Shown here in pieces: positions 54,095 to 63,625 of a stretch of 64,000 nt of DNA. Positions within the stretch are counted from its first letter, which is position 1; each line of letters opens with the position of its first letter. Where the stretch lies: NCBI RefSeq assembly GCF_013087525.1, contig NZ_JABFCS010000001.1, positions 4,092,001 to 4,156,000 of the forward strand, written 5' to 3'. Below the pieces are notes generated by a model. The model ran no database searches and was not told the DNA's origin. It saw nothing but the letters and a program-made list of their open reading frames with translations. The position numbers and the translations under genes were made by a program. Source of the DNA: Ramlibacter montanisoli (lineage in GTDB: Bacteria; Pseudomonadota; Gammaproteobacteria; Burkholderiales; Burkholderiaceae_C).

Positions 54095-55423
54095 TTATGA
54101 CTGGCAGTCCGCGGGCGTGCGCGGGGTGATCTTCTTTTCGGCCGCGTACTTGGCCGCCGTCTGCTTCACCAGCGGGCGGATCACCTGCTCGTCGGCCTGC
54201 AGCCAGTCGGAGCTGAACTTCCACTGCTTGCCGTCCCAGGTGTGGATGCGGGCCCAGGCGGCGCCCATGTGGTCGACGCACGAGGTGCTGATCGGGCGCA
54301 TCACGCCGGCGAAGCCCAGGCCGTCCAGCTTGGGCTGCGTGAGGTTCAGGTTCTCCAGGCCCCAGCGGACCTGCTCGCCCGTCATGACCTTGCCCTTGCC
54401 GAAGCGGTCCTGCGCGGCGCGGATGCCCTCGATGCCGATCATGGCGCTCATGGCGCCACGCATGTACAGCACCTGGCCGACTTCGTCCTTCGGGCCCGTG
54501 CCCTGGCCCTTGCCGTGCACCAGCGTCAGGATGTCCTTGACCACCTTGGACTGCGGCTCGGCGCCGTGCTGCATGGTCACCGCGTTGTAGCCCTTGGCGC
54601 CATCGCCCACGTCCTTGACGTCCGGCTCGGCACCGGCCCACCACACGCCGTACATCTTCTCGCGCGCGTAGCCCGTGGCCACGGCTTCCTTCAGCGCGGT
54701 GGAGTTCATCACGCCCCAGCCCCACAGGAACACGTAGTCGGGGCGGTTCTGGCGGATCTGCAGCCAGGTGGACTTCTGCTCCACGCCGGGCGCCGTCACC
54801 GGCAGCAGCGTCAGCTCGAAGCCGTGCATGCGCGCGCGCTCCTGCAGCAGCGGGATCGGCTCCTTGCCGTAGGGGCTGTCGTGGTAGACCAGCGCGATCT
54901 TCTTGCCCTTGAGCTTGTCGAGGCCGCCTTCCTTCTTGGCCACGGCCTGCAGGATGGCGTCGCTGGCGACCCAGTAGGTGCCGGCGATCGGGAAGTTCCA
55001 CTTGAACACGGAGCCGTCGGCGCTTTCGCTGCGGCCGTAGCCGATGGTCACGACCGGGATCTTGTCGGCCGGGGCCTTCTCGGTGATCGCGAAGGTGGCG
55101 CCGGTGGACAGCGGCTGCACGAAGGACGCGCCCTTGCTCTTGAGGCGCTCGTAGCACTCGACGCTGCGGGCTGTGTCGTAGCCGGTCTCGCATTCCTCGA
55201 AGGTGAGCTTCACGCCGTTGATGCCGCCGCGCGCGTTCACCAGCTTGATGTAGTCGACGTAGCCGTTGGCCCAGGGCGTGCCGTTGGGGGCGTACGGGCC
55301 GGTGCGGTAGGACAGCACCGGGATGAACTGGTCCTTCGCCTGCGCGAAGGCGCTGGTCGACAGCCCGGACGTCACCGCCGCCGCCACGGCCGCGACCGCC
55401 AGGATTCCATTGCGAAACTTCAT
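54095..55423 (-). CDS. livK: LIV-type periplasmic substrate-binding protein (second)
   Basis: Receptor of 442 residues. Signal peptide MKFRNGILAVAAVAAAVTSGLSTSAFA, then QFIPVLSYRTGPYAPNGTPWANGYVDYIKLVNARGGINGVKL, which is typical of the large type I binding proteins found in CoA-ligase-linked liv clusters. Longer than classical LivK (about 370). It follows livM and precedes the repeat and livF on the minus strand. Ligand unknown; neighbouring fatty-acid-type and PaaK-type ligases suggest an aromatic or medium-chain acid. Confidence 0.88.
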   Translation of the reverse strand: MKFRNGILAVAAVAAAVTSGLSTSAFAQAKDQFIPVLSYRTGPYAPNGTPWANGYVDYIKLVNARGGINGVKLTFEECETGYDTARSVECYERLKSKGASFVQPLSTGATFAITEKAPADKIPVVTIGYGRSESADGSVFKWNFPIAGTYWVASDAILQAVAKKEGGLDKLKGKKIALVYHDSPYGKEPIPLLQERARMHGFELTLLPVTAPGVEQKSTWLQIRQNRPDYVFLWGWGVMNSTALKEAVATGYAREKMYGVWWAGAEPDVKDVGDGAKGYNAVTMQHGAEPQSKVVKDILTLVHGKGQGTGPKDEVGQVLYMRGAMSAMIGIEGIRAAQDRFGKGKVMTGEQVRWGLENLNLTQPKLDGLGFAGVMRPISTSCVDHMGAAWARIHTWDGKQWKFSSDWLQADEQVIRPLVKQTAAKYAAEKKITPRTPADCQS

Positions 55424-55443
55424 GCTTGTCTCCTTGTGAAAAA

Positions 55444-56520
55444 TCAATGCGGGAAGGGCCACAGGCGCAGCTTCTGCTTGCCGGTGGACCACAACTTGGC
55501 GAGCCCGTGCGGCTCGACGATCAGGAACCAGACGATCAGGGCGCCGAAGATCATCAGCTCGGCGTGCGACACGCCGGCCGTGGAGATCGTCACCCCGAAC
55601 AGCGCGGCGAACCAGGGCAGGAACTGGTTCAGGAAGATCGGCAGCACCACGATGAAGGCGGCGCCGAAGAAGCTGCCCATGATGGAGCCCAGGCCGCCGA
55701 TGATCACCATGAACAGCAGGCGGAAGGACATGTCCACCGAGAAGGCGGCCGGTTCCCAGGCGCCCAGGTAGACGAAGGCCCACAGCGCGCCGGCCACGCC
55801 GATGATGAAGGAGCTGACCGCGAAGGCGCTGAGCTTGGCGTACATCGGCCGGATGCCGATCACCGCCGCCGCCACGTCCATGTCGCGGATGGCCATCCAC
55901 TCGCGGCCGATCGCGCTGCGCACCAGGTTCTTGGCCGCCAGCGCCACCACCGCCAGCACCACCAGGCAGAACAGGTACTTGGCCGTGGCGCTTTCGATCG
56001 GGATGCCGAACACCTGCAGGTTGGACACCGAGACCGAACCCGAAGGCGTGTCCATGGTGAACCACTTGATGCGCAGGAACATCCAGTCGGCGAAGAACTG
56101 CGCCGCCAGCGTCGCGACCGCCAGGTACAGGCCGCGCACGCGCAGGCTGGGCAGGCCGAACAGGATGCCGAAGGCCGTGGCGCACAGGCCGCCGAGGATC
56201 AGCGTCGGGATCAGCGGCATGCCCGGGATGCGGACGAAGAAGTTGTAGGCCCCGTAGGCGCCCACCGCCATGAAGGCGCCGGAGCCCAGCGAGATCTGGC
56301 CGCAGTAGCCCACCAGGATGTTCACGCCCAGCGCCGCCAGCGCCATGATCACGAAGGGGATCAGGATGGCGCGGAACATGTAGTCGCTGGCGATCGCCGG
56401 CACGAGGAAGAAGGCAACCAGCAGGATGGCCAGCACCGCCCAGCGGTCCTGCAGGATCGGGAAGATCTGCGTGTCGCTGCGGTAGCTGGTCTTGAACTGG
56501 CCGTTTTCGCGGTAAAGCAT
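55444..56520 (-). CDS. livM: LIV-type permease (second LivM)
   Basis: Membrane protein of 358 residues. GVNILVGYCGQISLGSGAFMAVGAYGAYN is the LivM signature, and MVIIGGLGSIMGSFFGAAFIVVLP the coupling region. The N-terminus has a longer cytoplasmic extension (MLYRENGQFKTSYRSDTQIF). Twelve bases separate it from livH. Forms the channel with LivH. Confidence 0.9.
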   Translation of the reverse strand: MLYRENGQFKTSYRSDTQIFPILQDRWAVLAILLVAFFLVPAIASDYMFRAILIPFVIMALAALGVNILVGYCGQISLGSGAFMAVGAYGAYNFFVRIPGMPLIPTLILGGLCATAFGILFGLPSLRVRGLYLAVATLAAQFFADWMFLRIKWFTMDTPSGSVSVSNLQVFGIPIESATAKYLFCLVVLAVVALAAKNLVRSAIGREWMAIRDMDVAAAVIGIRPMYAKLSAFAVSSFIIGVAGALWAFVYLGAWEPAAFSVDMSFRLLFMVIIGGLGSIMGSFFGAAFIVVLPIFLNQFLPWFAALFGVTISTAGVSHAELMIFGALIVWFLIVEPHGLAKLWSTGKQKLRLWPFPH

Positions 56521-56532
56521 GTCTGTGTTCCC

Positions 56533-57462
56533 TTACACGCGGTCGATGATCTTTTCGCCGAACAGGCCTTGCGGCCGGACCAGCAGGAAGCCCAGGGCGA
56601 GCACGTAGGCGAACCAGATCTCGATGCCGCCGCCGACCATGGGGCCGAGGTAGACCTCCGACATCTTCTCGCCCACGCCGATGATCAGGCCGCCGATGAT
56701 GGCGCCGGGCACCGAGGTGAGGCCGCCCAGGATCACCACCGGGAGCGCGCGCAGCGCCACCGTGGACAGCGAGAACTGCACGCCCAGCTTGCTGCCCCAG
56801 ATCATCCCGGCCACCAGCGCCACGACGCCGGCCACGCACCACACCACGACCCACATGCGATTGAGCGGGATGCCGATCGACTGCGCCGCCTGGTGGTCGT
56901 CGGCCACCGCGCGCAGCGCGCGGCCGGTGGACGTCTTCTGGAAGAAGACGGACAGCAGGGCGACCAGGGCCGCGGCGATGATCGCCGCCACCAGGTCTTC
57001 CTTGTTGATCAGGATGCCGCCCTGGAAGGTGGACTCGAAGGCCATCACCGGGTCCTTGGGCATGCCGATGTCGATCTTGTAGATGTTGCTGCCGAAGATC
57101 GTCTGGCCCACGCCCTCCAGGAAGTAGGTGATGCCCAGCGTGGCCATCAGCAGCGTGGCGGCTTCCTGGTTCACCAGGTGGCGCAGCACCAGGCGCTCGA
57201 TCAGCCAGGCCACGCCGAACATGATCACGCCGGCGATCACGAAGGCGGCGCCGTTGGCGAAGAAGGGGTTGCTGATGCCGGTCCAGGCCGGGATCCATTC
57301 GGCGAAGCGCGCCATCGCCAGCGCCGCGAACAGCACCATGGCGCCCTGCGCGAAGTTGAAGACGCCGGAGGCCTTGAAGATCAGCACGAAGCCGAGCGCC
57401 ACCAGCGAGTAGAGCATGCCGGCCATCAGGCCGCCGAGCAGGATTTCGAGGAAAAAGCCCAT
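56533..57462 (-). CDS. livH: LIV-type permease (second LivH)
   Basis: Membrane protein of 309 residues: FFLEILLGGLMAGMLYSLVALGFVLIFKASGVFNFAQGAMVLFAALA is the LivH start, and LPVVILGGLTSVPGAIIGGLIIGVGEKM the coupling segment. It starts 10 bases after livG. Forms the pore with the second LivM. Confidence 0.9.
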   Translation of the reverse strand: MGFFLEILLGGLMAGMLYSLVALGFVLIFKASGVFNFAQGAMVLFAALAMARFAEWIPAWTGISNPFFANGAAFVIAGVIMFGVAWLIERLVLRHLVNQEAATLLMATLGITYFLEGVGQTIFGSNIYKIDIGMPKDPVMAFESTFQGGILINKEDLVAAIIAAALVALLSVFFQKTSTGRALRAVADDHQAAQSIGIPLNRMWVVVWCVAGVVALVAGMIWGSKLGVQFSLSTVALRALPVVILGGLTSVPGAIIGGLIIGVGEKMSEVYLGPMVGGGIEIWFAYVLALGFLLVRPQGLFGEKIIDRV

Positions 57463-57472
57463 GGTGTCCCTG

Positions 57473-58324
57473 TCAGTGCGAAGTGCCGAGGTAGGCGCGG
57501 ATCACTTCCGGGTTCTCGCGCACTTCGTCCGGCGAACCGTCGCCGATCTTCTTGCCGTAATCGAGCACCACGACCCGGTCGGAGATGTCCATCACCACGC
57601 CCATGTCGTGCTCGATCAGGACGACCGTGGTGCCGAACTCGTCGTTCACGTCGAGGATGAAGCGGCACATGTCCTGCTTTTCCTCCAGGTTCATGCCCGC
57701 CATCGGTTCGTCCAGCAGCAGCACCTGCGGCTCCATCGCCAGCGCCCGGCCCAGGTCCACGCGCTTCTGCAGGCCGTAGGGCAGCTGGCCCACGGGCGTC
57801 TTGCGGTAGGCCTGGATCTCCAGGAAGTCGATGATCTTCTCGACGAACTCGCGGTGCCGGTTCTCCTCGCGCTCGGCCGGGCCGATGCGCAGCGCCTGCA
57901 GGAACAGGTTGCTCTTGATCCGCAGGTTGCGGCCGGTCATGATGTTGTCCAGCACGCTCATGCCCTTGAACAGGGCCAGGTTCTGGAAGGTGCGGGCGAT
58001 GCCCATCTCCGCGACCTGCCGGCTCTTCATGTGGTCGAAGGTCTTGCCGCGGAAGGTGATGCTGCCGTGCTGCGGCTGGTACACGCCGTTGATGCAGTTG
58101 AGCATCGAGCTCTTGCCGGCGCCGTTCGGCCCGATGATCGCGCGCACCTCGTGCTCGCGCACGTCGAAGGAGATGTCGGTGAGCGCCTTCACGCCCCCGA
58201 ACGCCAGCGAGATGTTGCGCACGTCGAGGATCACGTCGCCGAACTGGCGGCCCGCGGGCTCGGTGGTGGGCGCGGCGGGCGCCGCGGTGATGCCGGAGTG
58301 GTTGGGATCTCTCATGATCTTCAT
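57473..58324 (-). CDS. livG: LIV-type ABC transporter ATPase (second LivG)
   Basis: ATPase of 283 residues: IIGPNGAGKSSMLNCINGVY (Walker A), GIARTFQNLALFKGMSVLDNIMTGRN (LivG block), QLPYGLQKRVDLGRAL (signature) and LLLDEPMAGMNLEEK (Walker B). The ATG overlaps the ligase stop (ATGA), so ligase and importer are one operon. The N-terminal 25 residues are an Ala/Pro-rich extension. Confidence 0.9.
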   Translation of the reverse strand: MKIMRDPNHSGITAAPAAPTTEPAGRQFGDVILDVRNISLAFGGVKALTDISFDVREHEVRAIIGPNGAGKSSMLNCINGVYQPQHGSITFRGKTFDHMKSRQVAEMGIARTFQNLALFKGMSVLDNIMTGRNLRIKSNLFLQALRIGPAEREENRHREFVEKIIDFLEIQAYRKTPVGQLPYGLQKRVDLGRALAMEPQVLLLDEPMAGMNLEEKQDMCRFILDVNDEFGTTVVLIEHDMGVVMDISDRVVVLDYGKKIGDGSPDEVRENPEVIRAYLGTSH

Positions 58325-60257
58325 GCCGCAGCCCTCATGGCGGGATAGGTCCGCACGTCCTCGATCTTCAGCGTGGCGCTGACCATGCCGGTGCGTCCGT
58401 CCTCGAACTTGACCTGGGTTTCGATGTACTGCTCCTTGCGGCCGCCGTACAGCGCGTCCACCAGCACCGCGTACTTCTCGGCGATGTAGCCGCGGCGGAC
58501 CTTGTTGGTGCGGGTGAGCTCGCCGTCGTCGGCGTCCAGCTCCTTGTGCAGGACCAGGAAGCGGTGGATCTGGCTGCCGGCGAGCTTGTCGTCGGCCGCG
58601 AGGTCCGCGTTCACCTTCTCGATGCACTCCTTGACCAGCTGGTACACCTCGGGCTTCTGCGCCAGGTCGGTGTAGCCCGCATACGGCAGGTTGCGCTTCT
58701 CCGCCCAGTTGCCCACCGCCTCGAAGTCGATGTTCACCATCGCGGTGACCATGTCGCGCCGGTCGCCCATCGCCACCGCTTCCTTGATGTGCGGGAAGAA
58801 CTTGAGCTTGTTCTCGATGTACTTGGGCGCGAACATCGAGGCGTCGGCCAGGCGGCCCACGTCCTTGGCGCGGTCGATGATCTTCAGGTGGCCCTGCGCG
58901 TCCAGGAAGCCGGCGTCGCCCGTGTGGTACCAGCCTTCGCCGTCCTTCACTTCGGCCGTGGCCTCCGGGTTCTTGTAGTACTCCTTGAGCAGGCCGGGCG
59001 AGCGCGCACCAGGATCTCGCCGGTGTCGGTCAGGCGGATCTCCACGTCGCGGCAGGGCACGCCCACGGTGTCGGCATGGACCTGGTTGTCCGGCTGCATG
59101 CAGACGAACACCGCGGTCTCGGTGCTGCCATAGAGCTGCTTCAGGTTGATGCCGATGGCGCGGTAGAAGGTGAACAGGTCGGGGCCGATCGCCTCGCCGG
59201 CGGTGTAGGCCACCCGCACGCGCGACATGCCCAGGTTGTTGCGCAGCGGCCCGTACACCAGCAGGTTGCCGATCGCGTACTTCAGGCGGTCCGCCGCGGC
59301 CACCGGCTTGCCGTCCATCAGGGCGGGACCCACGCGGCGCGCCACGTCCATGAAGGCGTGGAACATCCGGCGCTTGATGGCGCTGGCGTCTTCCATGCGG
59401 ATCATCACGCTGGTCAGCAGCCCCTCGAAGATCCGCGGCGGCGCGAAGTAGTAGGTCGGCCCGATTTCCTTCAGGTCGATCATCACCGTGCCGGCGGACT
59501 CCGGGCAGTTGACCACGTAGCCGCACGCGAGCCACTGCGCGTAGCTGAAGATGTTCTGGCCGACCCAGGCGGGCGGCATGTAGGCCAGGACTTCTTCCTT
59601 CTCGGTCAGGCGGTCGAACTCCGCGCCGGCGTGCGCGCGATCGAGCAGCGAGCGGTGCGTGTGCACCACGCCCTTGGGCTGGCCGGTGGTGCCCGAGGTG
59701 AAGAACATCGAGGAGACGTCATCGGGCGCGCCCCGGTCCACTTCGGAACGGAAGAACTGCGGGTGCTGGCGCGCGAACACCTCGCCTGCGGCCACCAGTT
59801 CGTCGAGTGCCACGATGCCGGTGTCGGTGTACTTGCGCAGGCCGCGCGGGTCGTCGTAGTAGATCGTGGCCAGCTGCGGGCACTGCGGCTGGATCTCCAG
59901 CAGCTTGTCGACCTGTTCCTGGTCCTCGGCCAGCGCGAAGCGCACTTCGGCGTTGTTGATCGGGAACACGCACTCCGCGCCCGCGGCGTCCTGGTACAGC
60001 GGGATCGGCACCGCGCCGAGCGACTGGATCGCCAGCATGGTGGCGTACAGGCGCGGGCGGTTGGTGCCGATCACCACCATGTGCTCGCCGCGCGTCAGGC
60101 CCGCATGGTGCAGGCCGCAGGCGATGTGCTCCACCATGTGCGCGAGGTGCGCCCACGACAGCGATTGCCAGATGCCGTATTCCTTCTCGCGCATGGCGGC
60201 TGCGGTGGGCCGCGTCGAAGCGTGCTGCAGCAGCAGCCGCGGGAATGTTGTCTCCAT
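58321..60257 (-). CDS. Long-chain fatty-acid-type CoA ligase (AMP-forming; one indel)
   Basis: Adenylate-forming ligase of about 645 residues, first gene of the second liv operon. FFTSGTTGQPKGVVHTHRS is the AMP motif, YGSTETAVFVCMQ the A5 motif, WYHTGDAGFLDAQGHLKIIDRAKD the hinge. The frame breaks in a GCGCGC repeat near 59003-59010; one more or two fewer bases join ILVR to SPGLLKEYYKNPEA. It resembles FadD15-type enzymes that sit with liv genes. Substrate unknown; an aromatic or medium-chain acid is plausible. The FNR-like boxes lie upstream. Confidence 0.83.
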
Positions 60258-60380
60258 GCCTTGTCCTTCGCCCTGGGGCGTATGGGGCGCAATGTAGGCC
60301 CCGGTTTGACGTCGATCTGTCTTTGCGACGACATTCCTAGGGATAGTCCTAGTAGGGCGTGCACTGAGCGCGCACGGTGC

Positions 60381-60394
60381 TTGATGCACGTCAT
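60381..60394. promoter_or_regulatory. FNR-like half-conserved box upstream of the second liv operon
   Basis: TTGATGCACGTCAT: the left half is perfect, the right half differs at the last position. Lies 31 bases from the better copy at 60412. Confidence 0.3.
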
Positions 60395-60411
60395 ACGCGG
60401 CGGCCATGGGC

Positions 60412-60425
60412 TTGACTCACGTCAA
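60412..60425. promoter_or_regulatory. FNR/Dnr-type box between the CoA ligase and gspE genes
   Basis: TTGACTCACGTCAA has the symmetrical TTGAC-N4-GTCAA form of the FNR/Dnr family. It lies 155 bases upstream of the ligase start and 53 before the proposed gspE start, so it could serve either. Confidence 0.45.
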
Positions 60426-60477
60426 CGGGCCTTGCCTGCCTGCAGTAGATGCTCGCTCCCAACGAAAGAGCATCAAC

Positions 60478-62866
60478 TTGACGCAGAACATCGCGCCGTC
60501 CCTCGCCGGCGGGGACCAGGACAGCGGGGACCTCCGGTGGCCCGCGCCCCACCACCTCCGCCTGATCGACAACCGCGCGCCTGGCGAGGCCGAGCGCGCG
60601 CTGGTGACGCTCCTGGGCGGCGACAAGCTCCTGGGCACCGTGCTCGCGATCGACTTCGAGCAGCAGCTGCTGGACTTCCAGCCCGAGACCGGCGCGCGCC
60701 GCGCGCTGCGCTTCCAGGAGTTCCGCAGCCTGTTCCTCTCGCGTTCGGTGGAACTGGAGCCGGTGCCGATGGAAGCGCCGCCCGGCGCCGTGATGAGCCG
60801 GCCCAGGCGCGTGAAGCGCGAATGCACCGTGCAGCTCAAGGACGGCGGGATGCTGCACGTGGACGTGGCGGCGGTGCTGCCGCGGCGCGCGGGCCTGTTC
60901 CTGTACGTGGTGAACTACTCGGACGCGGTGCTGCGCTGGTTCGTGCCCGTGCAGGCCCTGGTGCACTACAAGCTGGCAGGCGCCGGCGCGACCTCGCTGC
61001 AGGACCAGATCCTGCACACCTGCAGCCGGGGCAGGCCGCCAACACCTGCGAGTTCTTCGGCAAGGCCAAGAGCGAGACGCGCCAGGAAGTCGAGGACGCG
61101 CTGCAGCGGCGCAAGCTCGCCAGCCAGGACCTGGGCGAGGTGCTGGTGCAGGACGGCCTGATCACGCCGCAGCAGCGCGACGAGGCCATCGAACGGCAGA
61201 AGCAGGGCGACGCGCGCTCGCTGCACGAGATCCTGTGCGAGGCCGGCGCGGTCAGCCGCGAGGTGATCCGGCAGGCCATGGTCAGCCAGCTGGGCGTGCC
61301 CTCGGTGCAGCTGGCGCGCTTCCCCTTCGACCCGAACGCGCTGAAGGCGATCACGCCCGAGCTCGCCCGCAAGCACAAGGCGATGCCGCTGTTCCGTTCG
61401 GAAAAGCGGCTGGCCGTGGCGCTGGAGAACCCGCTGTCCTGGCAGGCGCTGCACGAGCTGGAGTTCTTCACCTCACTGAAGGTCGATCCCTGCCTGGCGC
61501 CCGCCGCGGAGCTGGACGCCGCCATCGAGCAGTTCTACGGGGACGGCAAGGGCCGCGAGAAGATCGGCCAGCTGCTCAAGAAGCTGGGCGAGGAGGGCGG
61601 CGGGCAGCCGGAGCGCACCGCGCACGACGCGGTGGGCGAATCGGACAACACGCTGGTACGGCTGGTCAACAAGATGATCAGCGACGCCTGGGAACAGGGC
61701 GCCTCCGACGTCCACATCGAGTCGCGCGGCGACGACAAGCCCAGCCGCGTGCGCTTCCGCCAGGACGGGGTGCTCACGCCCTACATCGAGGTGCCGCCGA
61801 ACTTCCGCTCGGCGCTGATCTCGCGCCTGAAGATCATGGCGGAACTGGACATCTCCGAGCGCAGGCGGCCCCAGGACGGCCGCATCCTGTTCGGCACCTT
61901 CGGCGAGCGCCCCATCGAGCTGCGCGTGCTGACCATGCCCACCGCCGGCGGGCTGGAGGACGTGGTGATGCGGATCCTGTCCGCGCCGCGTGCGATGTCG
62001 GTGGACAGCTGGGTCTGGCGCCGCCCGACCTGGTGAAGCTGAAGGAAGCGGCGCACCGCTCCTACGGCCTGGTGATGGTGTGCGGCCCCACCGGCTCCGG
62101 CAAGACCACCACGCTGCACTCGCTGCTGGCGCACATCAACACCGCGGACCGCAAGATCTGGACTGTGGAGGACCCGGTGGAGATCACCCAGGACGGCCTG
62201 TGCCAGGTGCAGGTCAACCCCAGGCTGGGGCTGGACTTCCCCACCGTGCTGCGCAGCTTCCTGCGTGCCGATCCCGACGTGATCATGGTGGGCGAGACGC
62301 GCGACGCGGAGACCGCGCGCACGGTGACGGCCGCGGCGCTGACCGGGCACCTGGTGTTCTCCACCATGCACACCAACAGCGCGGTGGAGAGCGTGCTGCG
62401 ACTGATCGACCTGGACGTGGACCCGTTCAATTTCTCCGATGCGCTGGTGGCGGTGGTCGGGCAGCGCCTGGTGCGCAGCCTGTGCCATTGCAAGCAGCCG
62501 CACGTGGCCAGCGACGAGGAGATCGCTTACCTGGCCCGCGAGTACTGCCGTGAAAGCGGGCAGGACCCTGGCGAGATCGCGGCGCGCTGGCGCAAGCGCC
62601 ATGGCGATGCCTCCGGAGCGCTCACGCTGCAGGCCCCGCACGGCTGCCCGGACTGCGAGAACAGCGGCTACAAGGGACGGCTGGGGGTGTATGAGCTGCT
62701 GGTGAATTCGCCGGCGCTCAAGGCCGCGATCCAGCGCCGCGCCAATTCGGGCGAGCTGCTGCGCCTGGCGCTGCAGGAAGGCATGACCACGCTGGAACAG
62801 GACGCGATCGAGAAGGTCCTGCAGGGGCAACTGGACTTGAAGCAGGTCCTCACCAGCTGCCGCTGA
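60478..62866 (+). CDS. gspE: Type II secretion/pilus assembly ATPase GspE/PilB-like (two indels)
   Basis: Hexameric ATPase that drives pseudopilus or pilus assembly. A first region of about 200 residues (RALVTLLGGDKLLGTVLAID) precedes the MshEN-type domain (LGEVLVQDGLITPQQRDEAIERQKQ). The NTPase core has GPTGSGKTTTL (Walker A), VIMVGETRDAETART (Walker B), and the zinc motif pairs CHC and CPDC. Near 61016-61019 one A is missing (expected ILHNLQPGQAANTCEFF), and near 62008-62010 one C (expected DSLGLAPPDLVK). The start is uncertain: TTG 60478 or ATG 60406. It probably works with GspF at 42824. Confidence 0.82.
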
Positions 62867-62899
62867 AGCAGAATCGGGGGCGCCGCATCCCCGATCCCC

Positions 62900-63625
62900 A
62901 TGGCCACCGAACTCACCCTCCACCAGCGGCGGCGCGACCCGACGCCGCAGGAGCTCGCCGGCATTCCCTGGCTGGCGGTGCTGCAGGCGGCGGAGCGCGA
63001 GGTGGCGGTGCGCAACATCAAGGTGGGCGACGCGATGGCGGGCGACTACGTCTGCCGCGTCGGGCGGCCGGTGACCTACTGGTTCGGCGTGGTCGAAGGC
63101 CTGCTCAAGATGAGCAACGAGAACGCACAGGGCCAGACCATCACCTTCAGCGGCCTGCCGCCCGGCGGATGGTTCGGCGAGGGCACGGTGCTCAAGCGCG
63201 AGATCTACCGCTACAACATCCAGGCGCTGCGCCGCAGCGTGGTGGCGGGGCTGCCGGCCGACACCTTCCACTGGCTGCTGGACCACTCGATCGGCTTCAA
63301 CCGCTTCGTGATGAACCAGTTGAACGAGCGGCTGGCGCAGTTCATCGCCGCCCGCGAGATCGACCGCATGAGCAACCCCGACCTGAGGGTTGCGCGCAGC
63401 CTGGCGGCGCTGTTCAACCCGGTGTTGTTCCCCGGCGTGGGCGAGGTGCTGCGCATCACGCAGCAGGAACTGGCCTACCTGGTGGGCCTGTCGCGCCAGC
63501 GCGTGAACGAGGCGCTGTCGTCGCTGCAGGAACAGGGCATCATCCGGGTCGAATACGGCGGCGTCCGCATCCTCGACCTGCAGGCGCTGCGCTCCACTCC
63601 CTTCCCCCTCCGCAACGATGCCTGA
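62900..63625 (+). CDS. Crp/Fnr-family transcriptional regulator
   Basis: Protein of 241 residues. The sensor domain has GDYVCRVGRPVTYWFGVVEGLLKMSNENAQGQTITFSGLPPGGWFGEG (cNMP-type fold). The C-terminal HTH is ITQQELAYLVGLSRQRVNEALSSLQEQGIIRVEYGGVRILD. The N-terminal cysteine cluster of oxygen-sensing FNR is absent, so it probably responds to a small molecule or to haem. Its target is unknown. It overlaps the RsuA-family gene by eight bases and follows gspE by 33. Confidence 0.87.
   Translation: MATELTLHQRRRDPTPQELAGIPWLAVLQAAEREVAVRNIKVGDAMAGDYVCRVGRPVTYWFGVVEGLLKMSNENAQGQTITFSGLPPGGWFGEGTVLKREIYRYNIQALRRSVVAGLPADTFHWLLDHSIGFNRFVMNQLNERLAQFIAAREIDRMSNPDLRVARSLAALFNPVLFPGVGEVLRITQQELAYLVGLSRQRVNEALSSLQEQGIIRVEYGGVRILDLQALRSTPFPLRNDA

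Noticed and set aside
62900..63625. Assigning the Crp/Fnr gene as the oxygen sensor FNR for the boxes found
   Set aside because: It lacks the N-terminal cysteines needed for the FNR [4Fe-4S] cluster and is 47 kb from the nearest bcr box.
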